In this document: piece after piece, positions 7,338 to 17,259 of the stretch
Position numbering within the stretch: position 1 is the first letter of the stretch
Layout: every line of letters starts with the position of its first letter
Assembly: GCF_018449695.1 (NCBI RefSeq)
Contig: NZ_JAAVUY010000001.1
Coordinates: 248,001 to 312,000, forward strand
Direction of reading: 5' to 3'
Length of the DNA stretch: 64,000 nt
Origin: Bradyrhizobium sp. dw_411
GTDB lineage: Bacteria > Pseudomonadota > Alphaproteobacteria > Rhizobiales > Xanthobacteraceae
Made by a program: the position numbers and the translations under genes
The notes under the pieces: model-generated
What the model was told of the DNA's origin: nothing
Database searches by the model: none
What the model saw: the letters and a program-made list of their open reading frames with translations, nothing else

Positions 7338-8876
7338 ATGGTCCAGCGGGTTTCTACCGTCGCGTTTGAGGGCATTGAGGCCCGGGCCGTCGACGTGCAG
7401 GTGCAGGTCGCGCCGGGCTTGCCGGCTTTTGCGATCGTCGGCCTGCCCGACAAGGCGGTGTCCGAGGCGCGCGAAAGAGTCCGTTCGGCGCTGATCGCCT
7501 CGGGGCTGGCGCTGCCGGCCCGCCGCATCACCGTCAACCTCGCGCCGGCCGATTTGCCGAAGGAAGGTAGCCATTACGATCTGCCGATCGCGCTCGGCCT
7601 GATGGCCGCCATCGGCGCTATTCCGCCGGATGCGCTGACCGGTTTTACCGTGCTCGGCGAACTCGGCCTCGATGGATCAATCGCGCCTGTCGCGGGCGTG
7701 TTGCCGGCCGCGATCGGCGCCAATGCGCGCGAGGAAGGCCTGATCTGTCCGGCGCAATGCGGCGCGGAAGCGGCCTGGGCCAGCCCGGATATCCAGATCA
7801 TCGCCGCGCATTCGCTGATCCAGATCGCCAACCATTTCAAGGGCACGCAGGTGCTGTCGCGGCCGCAGCCGAAAGTGCATGAGCGCGAAGCCACGTTGCT
7901 CGATCTGCGCGACATCAAGGGACAGGAAAGCGCCAAGCGCGCGCTCGAGATCGCCGCGGCCGGCGGGCATCATCTGCTGATGATCGGCTCGCCCGGCGCC
8001 GGCAAATCGATGCTGGCCGCACGTCTGCCCTCGATCCTGCCGCCGCTGTCGCCGTCGGAGCTTTTGGAAGTCTCGATGATTGCCTCGGTCGCGGGCGAGA
8101 TCCAAGGCGGCGCGCTGACCGCGCAGCGGCCGTTTCGCAGCCCGCATCATTCCGCCAGCATGGCCGCGCTGACCGGCGGCGGCATGCGCGCGAAGCCGGG
8201 CGAAATCTCGCTGGCGCATCAGGGCGTGCTATTTCTCGATGAATTCCCGGAGTTCGATCCGCGGGTTCTGGATTCGCTGCGCCAGCCGCTGGAAAACGGC
8301 GAGATCGCGGTGTCGCGCGCCAATCATCGCGTCACCTATCCTGCGCGCTTCATGCTGGTCGCCGCGATGAATCCCTGCCGCTGCGGCCACGCCTATGAGC
8401 CAGGGTTTTCCTGCAAGCGCGGGCGGGTCGAGCGCTGTACGTCAGATTACCAGACGCGCATATCAGGCCCGCTGATGGATCGTATCGATCTGCGCATCGA
8501 AGTGCCGGCGGTGAGCGCCGCCGATCTCATTTTGCCGCCGCCGGCCGAAGGCTCGGCGGAAGTCGCCGCACGGGTCGCGGCCGCACGCAACATCCAGACC
8601 GCGCGCTATATCGCGGCCGGACTGCCGCATGTCCGCACCAACGCCGAAGCGCCGGCCTCGGTGCTGGAAACCATCGCGCAGCCGGATGCGCAGGGTTTGA
8701 AACTGCTGCGCGACGCGTCCGAAACCATGCGCCTTTCCGCGCGCGGCTATCACCGCGTGCTGCGCGTCGCGCGAACGCTGGCCGATCTCGATGGGTCCGA
8801 CAAAATCGGCCGGCTGCATCTGGCCGAAGCGCTGTCATATCGCGCGCTCGCCGACGATGTCAGGCGTGCGGCTTAA
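7338..8876 (+). CDS. comM: ComM/YifB-family Mg-chelatase-like AAA+ ATPase
   Basis: Encodes 512 residues. The N-terminal ChlI-like domain shows VDVQVQVAPGLPAFAIVGLPDKAV and ITVNLAPADLPKEGSHYDLPIAL. It is followed by a Walker A motif GSPGAGKS near residue 217, Walker B LFLDEFPEF near 298, and the cysteine-rich NPCRCGH segment typical of YifB. In naturally competent bacteria ComM is a hexameric helicase that promotes branch migration during integration of incoming DNA; outside competence its role is uncertain. The ATG at 7338 (GGGGCAGC just upstream) matches the usual VxxFEGIEARAVDV beginning better than the upstream in-frame ATG. Confidence 0.93.
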   Translation: MVQRVSTVAFEGIEARAVDVQVQVAPGLPAFAIVGLPDKAVSEARERVRSALIASGLALPARRITVNLAPADLPKEGSHYDLPIALGLMAAIGAIPPDALTGFTVLGELGLDGSIAPVAGVLPAAIGANAREEGLICPAQCGAEAAWASPDIQIIAAHSLIQIANHFKGTQVLSRPQPKVHEREATLLDLRDIKGQESAKRALEIAAAGGHHLLMIGSPGAGKSMLAARLPSILPPLSPSELLEVSMIASVAGEIQGGALTAQRPFRSPHHSASMAALTGGGMRAKPGEISLAHQGVLFLDEFPEFDPRVLDSLRQPLENGEIAVSRANHRVTYPARFMLVAAMNPCRCGHAYEPGFSCKRGRVERCTSDYQTRISGPLMDRIDLRIEVPAVSAADLILPPPAEGSAEVAARVAAARNIQTARYIAAGLPHVRTNAEAPASVLETIAQPDAQGLKLLRDASETMRLSARGYHRVLRVARTLADLDGSDKIGRLHLAEALSYRALADDVRRAA

Positions 8877-8892
8877 GCAGGAAATCTTCGAC

Positions 8893-9174
8893 TTAAGGGT
8901 GAGGGTAGCGCCAGCAAACCGCGCGTCTCACAAAAAGAGTGACGACGATCAACCCAGCGACCAAGAGCCACCACAAGCCAACTTCAGCCGGCTTCGCCTT
9001 CACGATGTAACAGATGATCGCGAGGACGCTGATGCCCAGCGCGTTATAGGTCCAGTAGAGCGGCGATTTTAATTCACCGCTGGCTCGCATCTCAGCGGCG
9101 GCGCTATATCCTCTTCCCGTCCAGTAACGCCGAACGATCAAAATCGCCAGAATCAAAAATACCAGCCAGCCCAT
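8893..9174 (-). CDS. Small integral membrane protein, unknown function
   Basis: A 93-residue protein with about three hydrophobic segments: WLVFLILAILIV at the N-terminus, ALGISVLAIICYIV mid-protein, and VGLWWLLVAGLIVVTLFV near the C-terminus. These are joined by short charged loops. A GGAG motif about 10 bases upstream of the ATG supports translation. It converges with comM, with only 16 bases between the stop codons. I recognise no family. Confidence 0.65.
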   Translation of the reverse strand: MGWLVFLILAILIVRRYWTGRGYSAAAEMRASGELKSPLYWTYNALGISVLAIICYIVKAKPAEVGLWWLLVAGLIVVTLFVRRAVCWRYPHP

Positions 9175-9409
9175 CCTGTCTCACTCCGCTGGAAAGCATA
9201 TGTCGAGCCGATTTATGTAAATCCCGCTCGATGACCGCAATTAGCGTCAAATTTTACCGGATTTGCGCGTGCGTGCATAAACAAAAAACGCCAGCGCGTT
9301 CAACGTGATTTGGGGTGTCCAGATGGCACGCCAAAAATATTCTGATTTTCAGAAATTGCAAATCGGTCTATATCCATGGCCATCCCGTCCCACTTTGAGG
9401 GGCGTATCG

Positions 9410-9766
9410 CGATCGTCACGGACGCGGGATGGGACGCGGTGGACGCGGAGGGTGCTTCTGACGAGGGCGCTTGGCGCGGACGGCGAAGTCGTGTGGTCCT
9501 GACGCCTCGACGCTGGCGTCAAGTTTCGCGGAGTAACCTGCGGAGCGACGGTGGCAAAAGAGCCCGATCACCGGGGAGAGCACGAAATAAGTCGTAAAAC
9601 CATTGCGCGGGGAATGCCGGGTGATTCCGGTGTGACCTGACTAACGCGTGTGCTTTTTTACTACCAATTCGCACACGCGGCTGCGGGCGCATCGGGCGCC
9701 CGGCATTCCCTGCGCCCTCTGAAGAGGGCGGGAATTTCTTGCACAACTCGGGCGCTTTGCGCCGCG
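9410..9766. repeat. Long dispersed repeat with nested hairpin, in the 9175-10090 gene-free gap
   Basis: This stretch resembles a roughly 350-base element that I remember occurring many times in Bradyrhizobium, Nitrobacter and Rhodopseudomonas genomes. Its core is a nested stem: outer arms 9605-9620 (GCGCGGGGAATGCCGG) and 9700-9715 (CCGGCATTCCCTGCGC) pair along their whole length with one G-T pair, and inner arms 9645-9653 and 9671-9679 (CGCGTGTGC / GCACACGCG) pair exactly. Short open frames here read through the repeat and are not convincing genes. Family membership is recalled, not searched; the hairpin is visible directly. Confidence 0.6.
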
Positions 9767-9774
9767 ATCATTCA

Positions 9775-9868
9775 CTCGTCATGCCCGGACTTGATCCGGG
9801 CATCCATCCATCTTCGTAAAGAGTTTTTCGAAGGGGGATGGATTGCCGGGTCAAGCCCGGCAATGACA
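9775..9868. repeat. Inverted repeat of the GTCATGCCCGG...CCGGCAATGAC type
   Basis: The left half (TCGTCATGCCCGGACTTGAT, then CCGGGCATCCATCC) is nearly the inverse complement of the right half (GGATGGATTGCCGGGTCAAG, then CCCGGCAATGAC). An A-rich and T-rich centre lies around 9817-9830. This is a very common intergenic palindrome family in Rhizobiales. The remaining sequence up to 10090 shows no gene. Confidence 0.75.
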
Positions 9869-10090
9869 ACTACATTGCACATGGCTGTTTGAAATTCGAA
9901 TCGGAAGTGCCGGCTGCGCCCACCGCTCATCATCCCACCGTTCGCCGGGACGACGCTGAGAGATTACGCGTCGACTACACCCGCCGCCACCGCCTCCCCA
10001 CCCGTCAACTCGCCGGTAACGAGTTTTGTTTACTCTCTGCCAACCATAAGCCCTGCGTATCCTGGGCTTGGGATCAGTAGGCGGCTCTTC

Positions 10091-10570
10091 ATGTTGCGTT
10101 TCAAGTTCAGGATTCTGGCTTCTTCCATTCCATTGATTGCCGCCGCGGTGTTTGCGCGTGGCGGGTTGTCGCCGGGCACGCAGCCCTGCATCGCGGTCGC
10201 CGAAACCTCGGTCCGGATCGCGTCCGTGCCCTGGCATGCCGATCTTCATGTCGCGTTCACCGACGATCCCTCCAACGCGACCGTGAGGGTCCAGGTCTCG
10301 GACAGTCCGGAGAACGCCGATTTCGCCGTGGTCGACGATATCGACAGCACCGAATCGGGCGCCTGCGAGTCCGATGCCGCAACGCGGCTGGTCGCGATCT
10401 CGGCCTCGCCGGCCGGCGGCGCGCCCGTCATCTATCTCAGCCATGATGGCCCCGCCGATTACCGGATCTTCGTGCGATCGAAGACATTTACGGACCGCGA
10501 CGCCGCCGCGCTGGTGGTCGGCGCCGGCGTCGGCATCGCACACCACCCTGTGCAAGCCGCGTCGCTATAG
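10091..10570 (+). CDS. Exported protein of unknown function
   Basis: A 159-residue protein with a signal-peptide-like N-terminus (basic MLRFKFR, hydrophobic LASSIPLIAAAVFA). The acidic mature region holds VRVQVSDSPENADFAVVDDID and ends with DYRIFVRSKTFTDRDAAALVVGA. I recall similar small exported proteins in Bradyrhizobium but know no function. The TAG stop is formed by the first bases of a dispersed repeat, so the original C-terminus may have been trimmed or reset by that repeat. A hybrid histidine kinase follows after a 306-base gap. Confidence 0.7.
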   Translation: MLRFKFRILASSIPLIAAAVFARGGLSPGTQPCIAVAETSVRIASVPWHADLHVAFTDDPSNATVRVQVSDSPENADFAVVDDIDSTESGACESDAATRLVAISASPAGGAPVIYLSHDGPADYRIFVRSKTFTDRDAAALVVGAGVGIAHHPVQAASL

Positions 10571-10672
10571 AGCGTTTTCGAGCGAAGTGGATACCGGTTC
10601 GCGTGAAGAAAACGCGTCAAAACAAAAGATTAGAGCCCGGTTCTGATTCAATCAGAACCGATAAGGCTCTAG
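10568..10672. repeat. GAGCGTTTTCGAGCGAAGTGG repeat with terminal hairpin
   Basis: The block TAGAGCGTTTTCGAGCGAAG...GCGTGAAGAAAACGCG is followed by a near-perfect stem CGGTTCTGAT-TCA-ATCAGAACCG (about 10638-10660), itself enclosed by TAGAGCC / GGCTCTA. This is a familiar Rhizobiales intergenic repeat, recalled from memory. It supplies the stop codon of the upstream gene and could terminate its transcript. The rest of the gap, 10673-10876, must hold the promoter of the downstream kinase, but I see no clear -35/-10 pair. Confidence 0.75.
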
Positions 10673-10876
10673 CGGCAGGAACTGCCCGAACGTCCCTTTA
10701 ACTTCTCGTCAACCATGTTCTTACCGCGCGACACGAGGCCTCCTGTTCTCAAGCACTTCGCAAGGTCGCCGCGCCATCGTCGAGCACAAGCAAACGACGC
10801 CATCGGCGCACCCCAAATGCCCGATCGTGCGACGCAATCGGCAGAAAGCCCGAAGAAAGCTCAAAGGTAGCTGCGG

Positions 10877-13126
10877 ATGAAACGGGTTCCCCGGATCAAA
10901 TTGCGTATACGCCGCTTCTCGCGGCGTCATCCGTGGATCATGTCCTCTGTCCGCTCCTTCACGGTGTTTTCCGCGGCCTTCGGCGGCGCCTATGGCTTCA
11001 TCGCCGGCAGCCGGTCCGAACAATCCGGCTACGACGCCAACGCCTTTGCGATCGGCGCGAGTTTCCTGTTCGCGGTGGCCTGCGTCGCGCTGGCGACGCT
11101 GAGCATGCGGCTGCGATTCATGCGCAAGCGACTTCGCAAGATCGCGCTGCATAATGAAGCGCTGGCCGATCGCAATTGGGAATTGAAGGAAGCCGAGGAG
11201 CGCGCCCGCAGCCTGTTCGAATCGCAGGGCGACCTGATCGTGCTGCGCGACGCGCAGGGCCGCATCACCTTCGTCAACGACGCCTATTGCGAACTGGCAA
11301 GGCAACCCCGCAGCGCGCTGATCGGCACTCCCTTCACGCTCAAGATTCTGGAGCAGGGCGCTACCGCGCTGGAATCCAACGGCACCCGGATTCACGACCA
11401 GCGCGTCGATACGGTATTGGGACCGCGATGGATCGCCTGGCGCGAAGGCCTGATCAGGTCCGACGCGGGCGGCCCCGCCGAGATGCAATCCGTCGGCCGT
11501 GACGTGACCGATCGCACCGAAACCGAACGCGCGCTGAGCGATGCCCGCGATCAGGCCGACGCCGCCAACCGCGCCAAATCGCGCTTTCTCGCGATGGCCA
11601 GCCATGAAATCCGCACGCCCCTGAACGGAATCATCGGCATGAGCGGGTTGCTGCTGGATACGCCGCTGACGCCGGAGCAGATGACCTACGCCAAGGCCGT
11701 CAAAACCTCCGGCGATGCGTTGCTCGCGCTGATCGAGGAACTGTTGGATTATTCCAAGATCGAGGCCGGCAAGCTCGATCTCGAACATCGTCCGTTCGCG
11801 CTGGGCACCTTGATCGAGGACATCACCGAACTGCTGGCGCCCCGCGCGCAGGCGCGCAAGCTCGAGATCGCCGCCTATGTCGACGAACGGCTGCCGCAGC
11901 AAGTGATCGGCGACGCCGCGCGGTTGCGCCAGGTGCTGCTCAATCTCGCCGGCAACGCGATCAAGTTCACCACGACCGGCGGCGTCGCGCTGATCGTCGA
12001 GCCCGGCATCTGGCCCAACGAAATCAGCTTTCTGGTGCGCGACACCGGCATCGGCATCGCACCCGAAGCGCAGCAGCGGATTTTCCGCGAATTCGAGCAG
12101 GCCGACGAGCACACCGCGCGCAGCTATGGCGGCACCGGCTTGGGCTTGAGCATCTCCGAGCGCATCGTCAAGCGCATGGGCGGACGCATCACGCTGGAGA
12201 GCCTGCCAGGCAAAGGCTCGACCTTCGAAGTGTCGATCCCGCTCACGGCCGCCGACAACAAGGCCGGCGAACAAGCGGCACCGGCGCCGGATCTGACCGG
12301 CCAGTCGATCCTGCTGGTGTCACCGCAAAGCATCGAGGCGTCATTGATCGCGCGCCGGCTGCAACGCTGGAGCGGTCAGACCTGCGTGGTGTCGGATATC
12401 GACGTCGCCGAGGCGCTATTGCCCGAACGTTCCTGGCACGCGGTGCTGCTGGACCGTGCGTTCGGCGCCGAAGAAGTCGCGCGGCTGGGCGAGGCGGCGC
12501 GCAACCACGCCACGCAGCGCATCGTCATGCTGACGCCCGCGACGCGGCAGGAATTGCAACCCGCTTCGGCCTTCACAGGCTATCTGGTCAAACCACTGCG
12601 CGCAGCATCGCTCGCGGCCCGGCTGACGACGGCGCCGGAAATCACGGCGCCAAACCTTGCCCATGATGTGTCGATCGAGCCGCTCGACCACGCCGAGGCG
12701 TCATCGGTCGCCGCCACGCGCGGGCTATCGGTGCTGGTCGCCGAAGACAACGAGATCAACGCGCTCCTGATGCGATCGCTGCTGACAAGGTTGGGCCATC
12801 ACGTTGTCATCACCACCAATGGCGAGGAAGCGCTGGAATCCTGGCTTGGCGCGCGATCCGCAGGCGCGCCCTATGACCTCGTGCTGATGGATATCCAGAT
12901 GCCGCGGCTCGACGGCATCGAAACCACCAAGCGCATTCGCGCCCGCGAAGCCGGACAGCCCGGCCGCCAGACGCCGATCCTGGCGCTGACAGCGAATACG
13001 CTGGTGGAGGATCGCTACGCCTGTTTCGAAGCCGGCATGGACGGCTTCCTGATCAAGCCGCTCGATCGCGAGAAACTGACCGAAGCGCTGGCGGGCCTCG
13101 CGGCTTCGCGGCATCTCGTCGGCTGA
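10877..13126 (+). CDS. Membrane-bound hybrid sensor histidine kinase with two receiver domains
   Basis: Encodes 749 residues. Two transmembrane segments (about 22-45 and 55-75) are followed by a short coiled linker, a PAS domain (about 105-215), and a HisKA domain with the phospho-acceptor in [10 protein letters not shown] (His about 242). The HATPase_c domain has N box [10 protein letters not shown]1 DTGIGIA and G2 GGTGLGL. A first receiver-like domain (about 480-600) begins SILLVSPQ where functional receivers have an acidic pair, so it looks degenerate although VLLD and a C-terminal Lys remain. A second receiver (from about 620) is complete, with the phospho-acceptor Asp in [12 protein letters not shown] near 672. 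No Hpt domain or cognate regulator is adjacent. The signal is unknown. Confidence 0.92.
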   Translation: MKRVPRIKLRIRRFSRRHPWIMSSVRSFTVFSAAFGGAYGFIAGSRSEQSGYDANAFAIGASFLFAVACVALATLSMRLRFMRKRLRKIALHNEALADRNWELKEAEERARSLFESQGDLIVLRDAQGRITFVNDAYCELARQPRSALIGTPFTLKILEQGATALESNGTRIHDQRVDTVLGPRWIAWREGLIRSDAGGPAEMQSVGRDVTDRTETERALSDARDQADAANRAKSRFLAMASHEIRTPLNGIIGMSGLLLDTPLTPEQMTYAKAVKTSGDALLALIEELLDYSKIEAGKLDLEHRPFALGTLIEDITELLAPRAQARKLEIAAYVDERLPQQVIGDAARLRQVLLNLAGNAIKFTTTGGVALIVEPGIWPNEISFLVRDTGIGIAPEAQQRIFREFEQADEHTARSYGGTGLGLSISERIVKRMGGRITLESLPGKGSTFEVSIPLTAADNKAGEQAAPAPDLTGQSILLVSPQSIEASLIARRLQRWSGQTCVVSDIDVAEALLPERSWHAVLLDRAFGAEEVARLGEAARNHATQRIVMLTPATRQELQPASAFTGYLVKPLRAASLAARLTTAPEITAPNLAHDVSIEPLDHAEASSVAATRGLSVLVAEDNEINALLMRSLLTRLGHHVVITTNGEEALESWLGARSAGAPYDLVLMDIQMPRLDGIETTKRIRAREAGQPGRQTPILALTANTLVEDRYACFEAGMDGFLIKPLDREKLTEALAGLAASRHLVG

Positions 13127-13282
13127 TCCCCCGCGGGACGCGGCGCTGCCGTTCCGACGATGCGCTTGACGCATTGGCCGATTCCATCGACCATGCGCGC
13201 ATGTGAATGCAAGGCCTGCCAACGCGCGGCTTGAACAAGAACGAAACAAAACAACTAACAAAAAACTCCCGGGAGGACTTCG

Positions 13283-14341
13283 ATGACCAACAGATTTTTA
13301 CAGATATCTTTGGCATGTCTCGTCGCAGGCACTTTTGCCGGCGCGCCCGCCCAGGCCAAAGAGCCAAAGCTGGAATCGACCGATACCATGATCCCGTCGG
13401 GGGACCCGGGTATCCAGTTGTTCGTGCGCAACAAGCATCTCGCAAGCAAGCAATCCTCGCCGGACAAGATCCTGCTGTTCGTACACGGCGCGACCTATCC
13501 GGCCGAGACCGCGTTCGACCTGCCGATCGAGGGCGTCTCGATGATGGATCTGATCGCGTCGCGTGGTTATGACGTCTATCTCGTCGATGTCCGGGGCTAT
13601 GGCCGCTCAACCCGGCCGGCCGAGATGAGCCAGCCGCCGGCCGCGAACAAGCCGCTCGTCTCGACGCAGGTCGCGGCGCATGATCTCGGCGCCGCCGTCG
13701 ATTACATCCTCAAAAAGCGCAAGGTCTCGAAGATCAATGTGATGGGCTGGTCGTGGGGCACCTCGATCTCCGGGTCCTACACCAGCGAGCATAATGACAA
13801 GGTCAGCAAGCTGGTACTCTACGCGCCGCAATGGATTCGCAACGAACCGCCGGCGCCGGCCGCCGCCAACGCGCCGCCGATGGGCGCCTATCGGCTGGTC
13901 TCGAAAGAATCCGCCAAGGCGCGCTGGCTGAAGGGCGTCGCCGCGGACAAGCAGGCCGATCTGATTCCGCCCGGCGTATTCGACGCCTGGGCCGACGCGA
14001 CCTGGGCCACGGATCCCGAATCCTCCAAGCAGAACCCGCCGATGCTGCGCGCGACGAACGGCGTTATGGAGGACAGCCTGAATTACTGGGCCGCCGGCAA
14101 GGCGCTGTACGATCCCGGCAAGATCACGGTGCCGACGTTGCTGCTGCATGCCGAATGGGATGCGGATCTGCCGAGCTATCAGGCGCAGGCCTATTTCGCG
14201 CAGTTGAAGAACGCGCCTTACAAGCGGCTGATCGAACTCAGCGAAGGCACGCATACGGTGATGCTGGAAAAGAACCGCATGCAGTTCTTCCACGAGCTGA
14301 TGGGATTCCTCGACGAGGAAAAGCCGCTGGCGCTGAAATAA
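13283..14341 (+). CDS. Secreted alpha/beta hydrolase
   Basis: Encodes 352 residues with a signal peptide ending near APAQA-KEPK. The alpha/beta-hydrolase core shows ILLFVHGATYP (oxyanion strand), DVYLVDVRGYGRST, the nucleophile elbow GWSWGT, an acid-containing ADLP segment after a WD turn, and a C-terminal His in EGTHTVML. All three triad positions are therefore plausible. GGGAGGA about 8 bases upstream is a strong ribosome site. It probably acts on an ester or amide in the periplasm. It is convergent with coaA. The substrate cannot be inferred. Confidence 0.87.
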   Translation: MTNRFLQISLACLVAGTFAGAPAQAKEPKLESTDTMIPSGDPGIQLFVRNKHLASKQSSPDKILLFVHGATYPAETAFDLPIEGVSMMDLIASRGYDVYLVDVRGYGRSTRPAEMSQPPAANKPLVSTQVAAHDLGAAVDYILKKRKVSKINVMGWSWGTSISGSYTSEHNDKVSKLVLYAPQWIRNEPPAPAAANAPPMGAYRLVSKESAKARWLKGVAADKQADLIPPGVFDAWADATWATDPESSKQNPPMLRATNGVMEDSLNYWAAGKALYDPGKITVPTLLLHAEWDADLPSYQAQAYFAQLKNAPYKRLIELSEGTHTVMLEKNRMQFFHELMGFLDEEKPLALK

Positions 14342-14365
14342 ACTGCGAAAGGTGAAGCGGCGGCG

Positions 14366-15322
14366 CTATAGCCGCCGCAACGCCACGGTCTCGACCACAT
14401 GATCCCTGCCCTTTTTCAGGATCAGCGTCGCGCGCGGCCGGGTCGGCAGAATATTGTCCTCGAGATTGGCGAGGTTGGTGCGCTCCCAGATCGCCAGCGC
14501 GGTCGCGGTGGCTTCCTCGTCGGAGAGCAGCGCATAGCGGTTGAAATAGGATCTGGGATCGTGGAACGCGGTATCGCGCAGCGTCAGGAAACGCCGGACA
14601 TACCATTCGCGCAGCACCGATTCCTCGGCGTCGATATAGACGGAGAAATCGAAGAAGTCCGACACCACCGGAACCGCCTTGCCGTCGCGCGGGAGCCGGC
14701 CGGTCTGCAGCACGTTGACGCCTTCGACGATCAGGATGTCCGGCCGGTCGACCTCGATCCACTCGTTCGGAATGATGTCATAGGTCAGATGCGAATAGAC
14801 CGGCGCCCGCACCGGCCGCCGCCCCGCCTTGATGTCGCTCAGGAACGACAGCAGCGTCGGCAGGTCGTAGCTCTCCGGAAAGCCCTTCTTCTGCATCAGG
14901 CCTTGCCGCTCGAGCACGGCATTGGGAAACAGAAATCCGTCCGTCGTCACCATGTCGACTTTCGGTCGCGGCGACCACCGCGCCAGCAGCGCCTGCAGCA
15001 CGCGCGCGGTGGTGGATTTTCCGACCGCGACCGATCCCGCAACGCCGATAATGTAGGGCATCTTGCGGTCTTCGATGCCGAGAAAGCGCCGCTGCGCGAA
15101 ATACAGCCGTTGCATCGCATCGACATAGATCGACAGCAGACGCGACAGCGGCAGATAAATTTCCTCGACCTCCTTGAGATCGAGCCGGTCGTGCATCGAA
15201 TGCAGCTTGGCGATCTCGTGGGCTTCCAGCGTCATCGGCGCGTCGTCGCGCAGCCGCGCCCATTGATCGCGGGAGAACACCCGATACGGATTATACTGCT
15301 GGTCTGCTGCCCGCATATCCAT
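14366..15322 (-). CDS. coaA: Type I pantothenate kinase
   Basis: A 318-residue cytoplasmic enzyme that phosphorylates pantothenate, the first and feedback-controlled step of coenzyme A synthesis. The P-loop [21 protein letters not shown], the [11 protein letters not shown] segment and [12 protein letters not shown] are characteristic of the bacterial type I family. It is the last gene of the minus-strand his run, 12 bases after hisE; his-coaA linkage is usual in Rhizobiales. A GC-rich hairpin (GCGGCGGC / GCCGCCGC, about 14357-14378) overlaps its 3' end, without a clear U-run. Confidence 0.96.
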   Translation of the reverse strand: MDMRAADQQYNPYRVFSRDQWARLRDDAPMTLEAHEIAKLHSMHDRLDLKEVEEIYLPLSRLLSIYVDAMQRLYFAQRRFLGIEDRKMPYIIGVAGSVAVGKSTTARVLQALLARWSPRPKVDMVTTDGFLFPNAVLERQGLMQKKGFPESYDLPTLLSFLSDIKAGRRPVRAPVYSHLTYDIIPNEWIEVDRPDILIVEGVNVLQTGRLPRDGKAVPVVSDFFDFSVYIDAEESVLREWYVRRFLTLRDTAFHDPRSYFNRYALLSDEEATATALAIWERTNLANLEDNILPTRPRATLILKKGRDHVVETVALRRL

Positions 15323-15334
15323 GAGCGTCGCCCT

Positions 15335-15658
15335 CTAGTCGCGCTTGCGCGCCGCCTTCTCCTCGAGCCCGGACATGGTCGTGCGCTGCCCAAGGGCGGC
15401 CTCGACATCCTCAAGCTTCACGCCGCGCGATTTCAACAGCACCAGAAAATGAAACATCAGATCGGCGCCTTCGGCGATCAGATGGTCGCGGTCGTTCTCG
15501 ACCGCGGCGATCACGGTTTCCACCGCCTCCTCGCCGAATTTCTTGGCGCAATGCTCCGCACCCTTGTCGAGCAGCTTGCGGGTATAGGACCCCTCGCCCG
15601 TCGCCGCCGCGCGGGCATCGATGGTGGTGGCCAGATCATAAAGCGTGAAACGTGACAT
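15335..15658 (-). CDS. hisE: Phosphoribosyl-ATP pyrophosphatase
   Basis: A 107-residue MazG-fold protein that hydrolyses phosphoribosyl-ATP to phosphoribosyl-AMP, step two of histidine synthesis. The metal-binding helix motif KKFGEEAVETVIAA, followed by EGADLMFHFLVLL, is diagnostic. HisI is a separate protein and is not in this window, as is usual in alphaproteobacteria. It lies between hisF (73 bases upstream) and coaA (12 bases downstream). Confidence 0.96.
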   Translation of the reverse strand: MSRFTLYDLATTIDARAAATGEGSYTRKLLDKGAEHCAKKFGEEAVETVIAAVENDRDHLIAEGADLMFHFLVLLKSRGVKLEDVEAALGQRTTMSGLEEKAARKRD

Positions 15659-15731
15659 CGACTGAACTCAATACACCGGCCACAAGAGGCCCATCCCCTT
15701 GGATATGTAGCACTTCTGTCACAAGGAGTCG

Positions 15732-16508
15732 TCAGGGATCGAGCCGCATCGGCAGCCCGTTGCGGACCATGTGGTCCTTGGCTTCGCGGATGGTAAATTC
15801 GCCGAAATGGAAGATTGAGGCCGCCAGCACCGCGGTGGCGTGCCCCTCCCGGATACCATCGACCAGATGATCGAGATTGCCGACGCCGCCAGAGGCGATC
15901 ACGGGCACGGCGATACTGTCCGCCACCGCCTGCGTCAGCGGAATATCGAAACCCTGCCGGGTGCCGTCCCGGTCCATCGAGGTCAGCAGGATTTCACCGG
16001 CGCCGAGCGAGACGACTTCCTGGGCATATTCGATGGCATCGATCCCGGTGGAATTGCGTCCGCCATGGGTGAAGATTTCCCAGCGCTCCGACCCGCCTCC
16101 GCGCTTGACCCGCTTGGCGTCGATCGCGACCACGATGCACTGGTCGCCAAATTTCTCGGCGGCTTCCTTGACGAATTCGCGCCGGCTGACGGCCGCGCTG
16201 TTGATCGAAACCTTGTCGGCGCCGGAACGCAGCAACGCCTTGATGTCGTCGACCGTACGCACCCCACCGCCCACCGTGAGCGGCATGAAGCACGCCTCCG
16301 CCGTGCGCCGGACCACGTCCATCATGGTGCCGCGATTTTCATGGGTCGCCGTGATGTCGAGGAAACACAGTTCATCGGCGCCGGCGGCATCATAGGCAAT
16401 CGCGGCTTCGACGGGATCTCCGGCATCGCGCAGATCGACGAAGTTGACGCCCTTGACCACCCTTCCGTCCTTGACGTCGAGACAGGGAATCACGCGCACC
16501 TTGAACAT
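15732..16508 (-). CDS. hisF: Imidazole glycerol phosphate synthase, cyclase subunit
   Basis: A 258-residue TIM barrel. It begins [19 protein letters not shown] with the catalytic Asp at residue 11. The second catalytic Asp lies in [10 protein letters not shown], and phosphate-binding loops TVGGGVRT and VIASGGVGN are present. With HisH it converts PRFAR plus ammonia to imidazole glycerol phosphate and AICAR. It follows hisA by 10 bases on the same transcript. Confidence 0.97.
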   Translation of the reverse strand: MFKVRVIPCLDVKDGRVVKGVNFVDLRDAGDPVEAAIAYDAAGADELCFLDITATHENRGTMMDVVRRTAEACFMPLTVGGGVRTVDDIKALLRSGADKVSINSAAVSRREFVKEAAEKFGDQCIVVAIDAKRVKRGGGSERWEIFTHGGRNSTGIDAIEYAQEVVSLGAGEILLTSMDRDGTRQGFDIPLTQAVADSIAVPVIASGGVGNLDHLVDGIREGHATAVLAASIFHFGEFTIREAKDHMVRNGLPMRLDP

Positions 16509-16518
16509 CAGATAACTC

Positions 16519-17259
16519 CTAGGCCGCAGCGCGCGCGTTGCGGATCAGCGCCAACGCAGCCGCCGGATCGAGGCGGCCGTCGTAGAGCGCGCGGCCCGCG
16601 ATGGCGCCAGCGAGTTTCTTGGCGCGCGGCTGCAGCAATGCCTTCACGTCCTCGATCGAGGCAAAGCCGCCCGAAGCAATGACTGGTATCGATATCTGCC
16701 CGGCCAGCGCAATCGTCGCGTCGAGATTGAGACCCTTCAGCAGACCATCGCGCGCAATATCGGTAAAGATGATCGCGGCCACACCGGCATCCTCAAAGCG
16801 TTTTGCGATTTCGAGCGCGGTGACCTGCGAGGTCTCCGCCCAGCCTTCGACCGCGACCTTGCCGTCGCGCGCATCGAGGCCCACCGCGACGCGGCCGGGA
16901 AATTTCTTCGCCGCACCCTTGACCAGTTCGGGATCACGCACCGCCGCGGTGCCGATGATCACCCGCGCCACGCCCTTCGCGAGCCAGCCTTCAACCGTGC
17001 TCAGATCGCGAATACCGCCGCCGAGCTGCACCGGCATCGTGACGGCTTTCAACATCCCCTCGACCGCCTGCGCGTTCATCGGCTTGCCGGCAAAGGCGCC
17101 GTCGAGGTCGACGACATGGAGATATTCGAAGCCCTGCGCCGCAAAGCTGCGCGCCTGGTCAGCGGGATCGAGGTTGAACACGGTCGCGCGCGCCATGTCG
17201 CCCTGTTCGAGGCGCACGCACTGACCATTCTTTAGATCGATGGCAGGAAAAAGGATCAC
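16519..17259 (-). CDS. hisA: ProFAR isomerase
   Basis: A 246-residue TIM-barrel isomerase of histidine synthesis. The GTG at 17259 overlaps the hisH stop as GTGA and yields the family's normal beginning [11 protein letters not shown], with the catalytic Asp at residue 8. An ATG three codons upstream (17268) would add MEA and cannot be excluded; neither has a strong ribosome site, which fits translational coupling to hisH. The second catalytic Asp lies in FTDIARDG, and the phosphate loops are LGGGIRD and VIASGGFAS. Confidence 0.95.
   Translation of the reverse strand: MILFPAIDLKNGQCVRLEQGDMARATVFNLDPADQARSFAAQGFEYLHVVDLDGAFAGKPMNAQAVEGMLKAVTMPVQLGGGIRDLSTVEGWLAKGVARVIIGTAAVRDPELVKGAAKKFPGRVAVGLDARDGKVAVEGWAETSQVTALEIAKRFEDAGVAAIIFTDIARDGLLKGLNLDATIALAGQISIPVIASGGFASIEDVKALLQPRAKKLAGAIAGRALYDGRLDPAAALALIRNARAAA

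Noticed and set aside
9323..9597. Overlapping short open frames in both plus frames
   Set aside because: They lie in a dispersed repeat, have no ribosome site or domain, and their peptides are the Arg/Trp-rich type produced by reading GC-rich repeats.
10721..12274. A 517-codon minus-strand frame opposite the hybrid kinase
   Set aside because: Antisense shadow of a gene with complete HisKA, ATPase and receiver motifs.
14357..14378. GCGGCGGC/GCCGCCGC hairpin as a bidirectional terminator between the hydrolase and coaA
   Set aside because: Neither side has a U-run, and the arms include the coaA stop and last codons.
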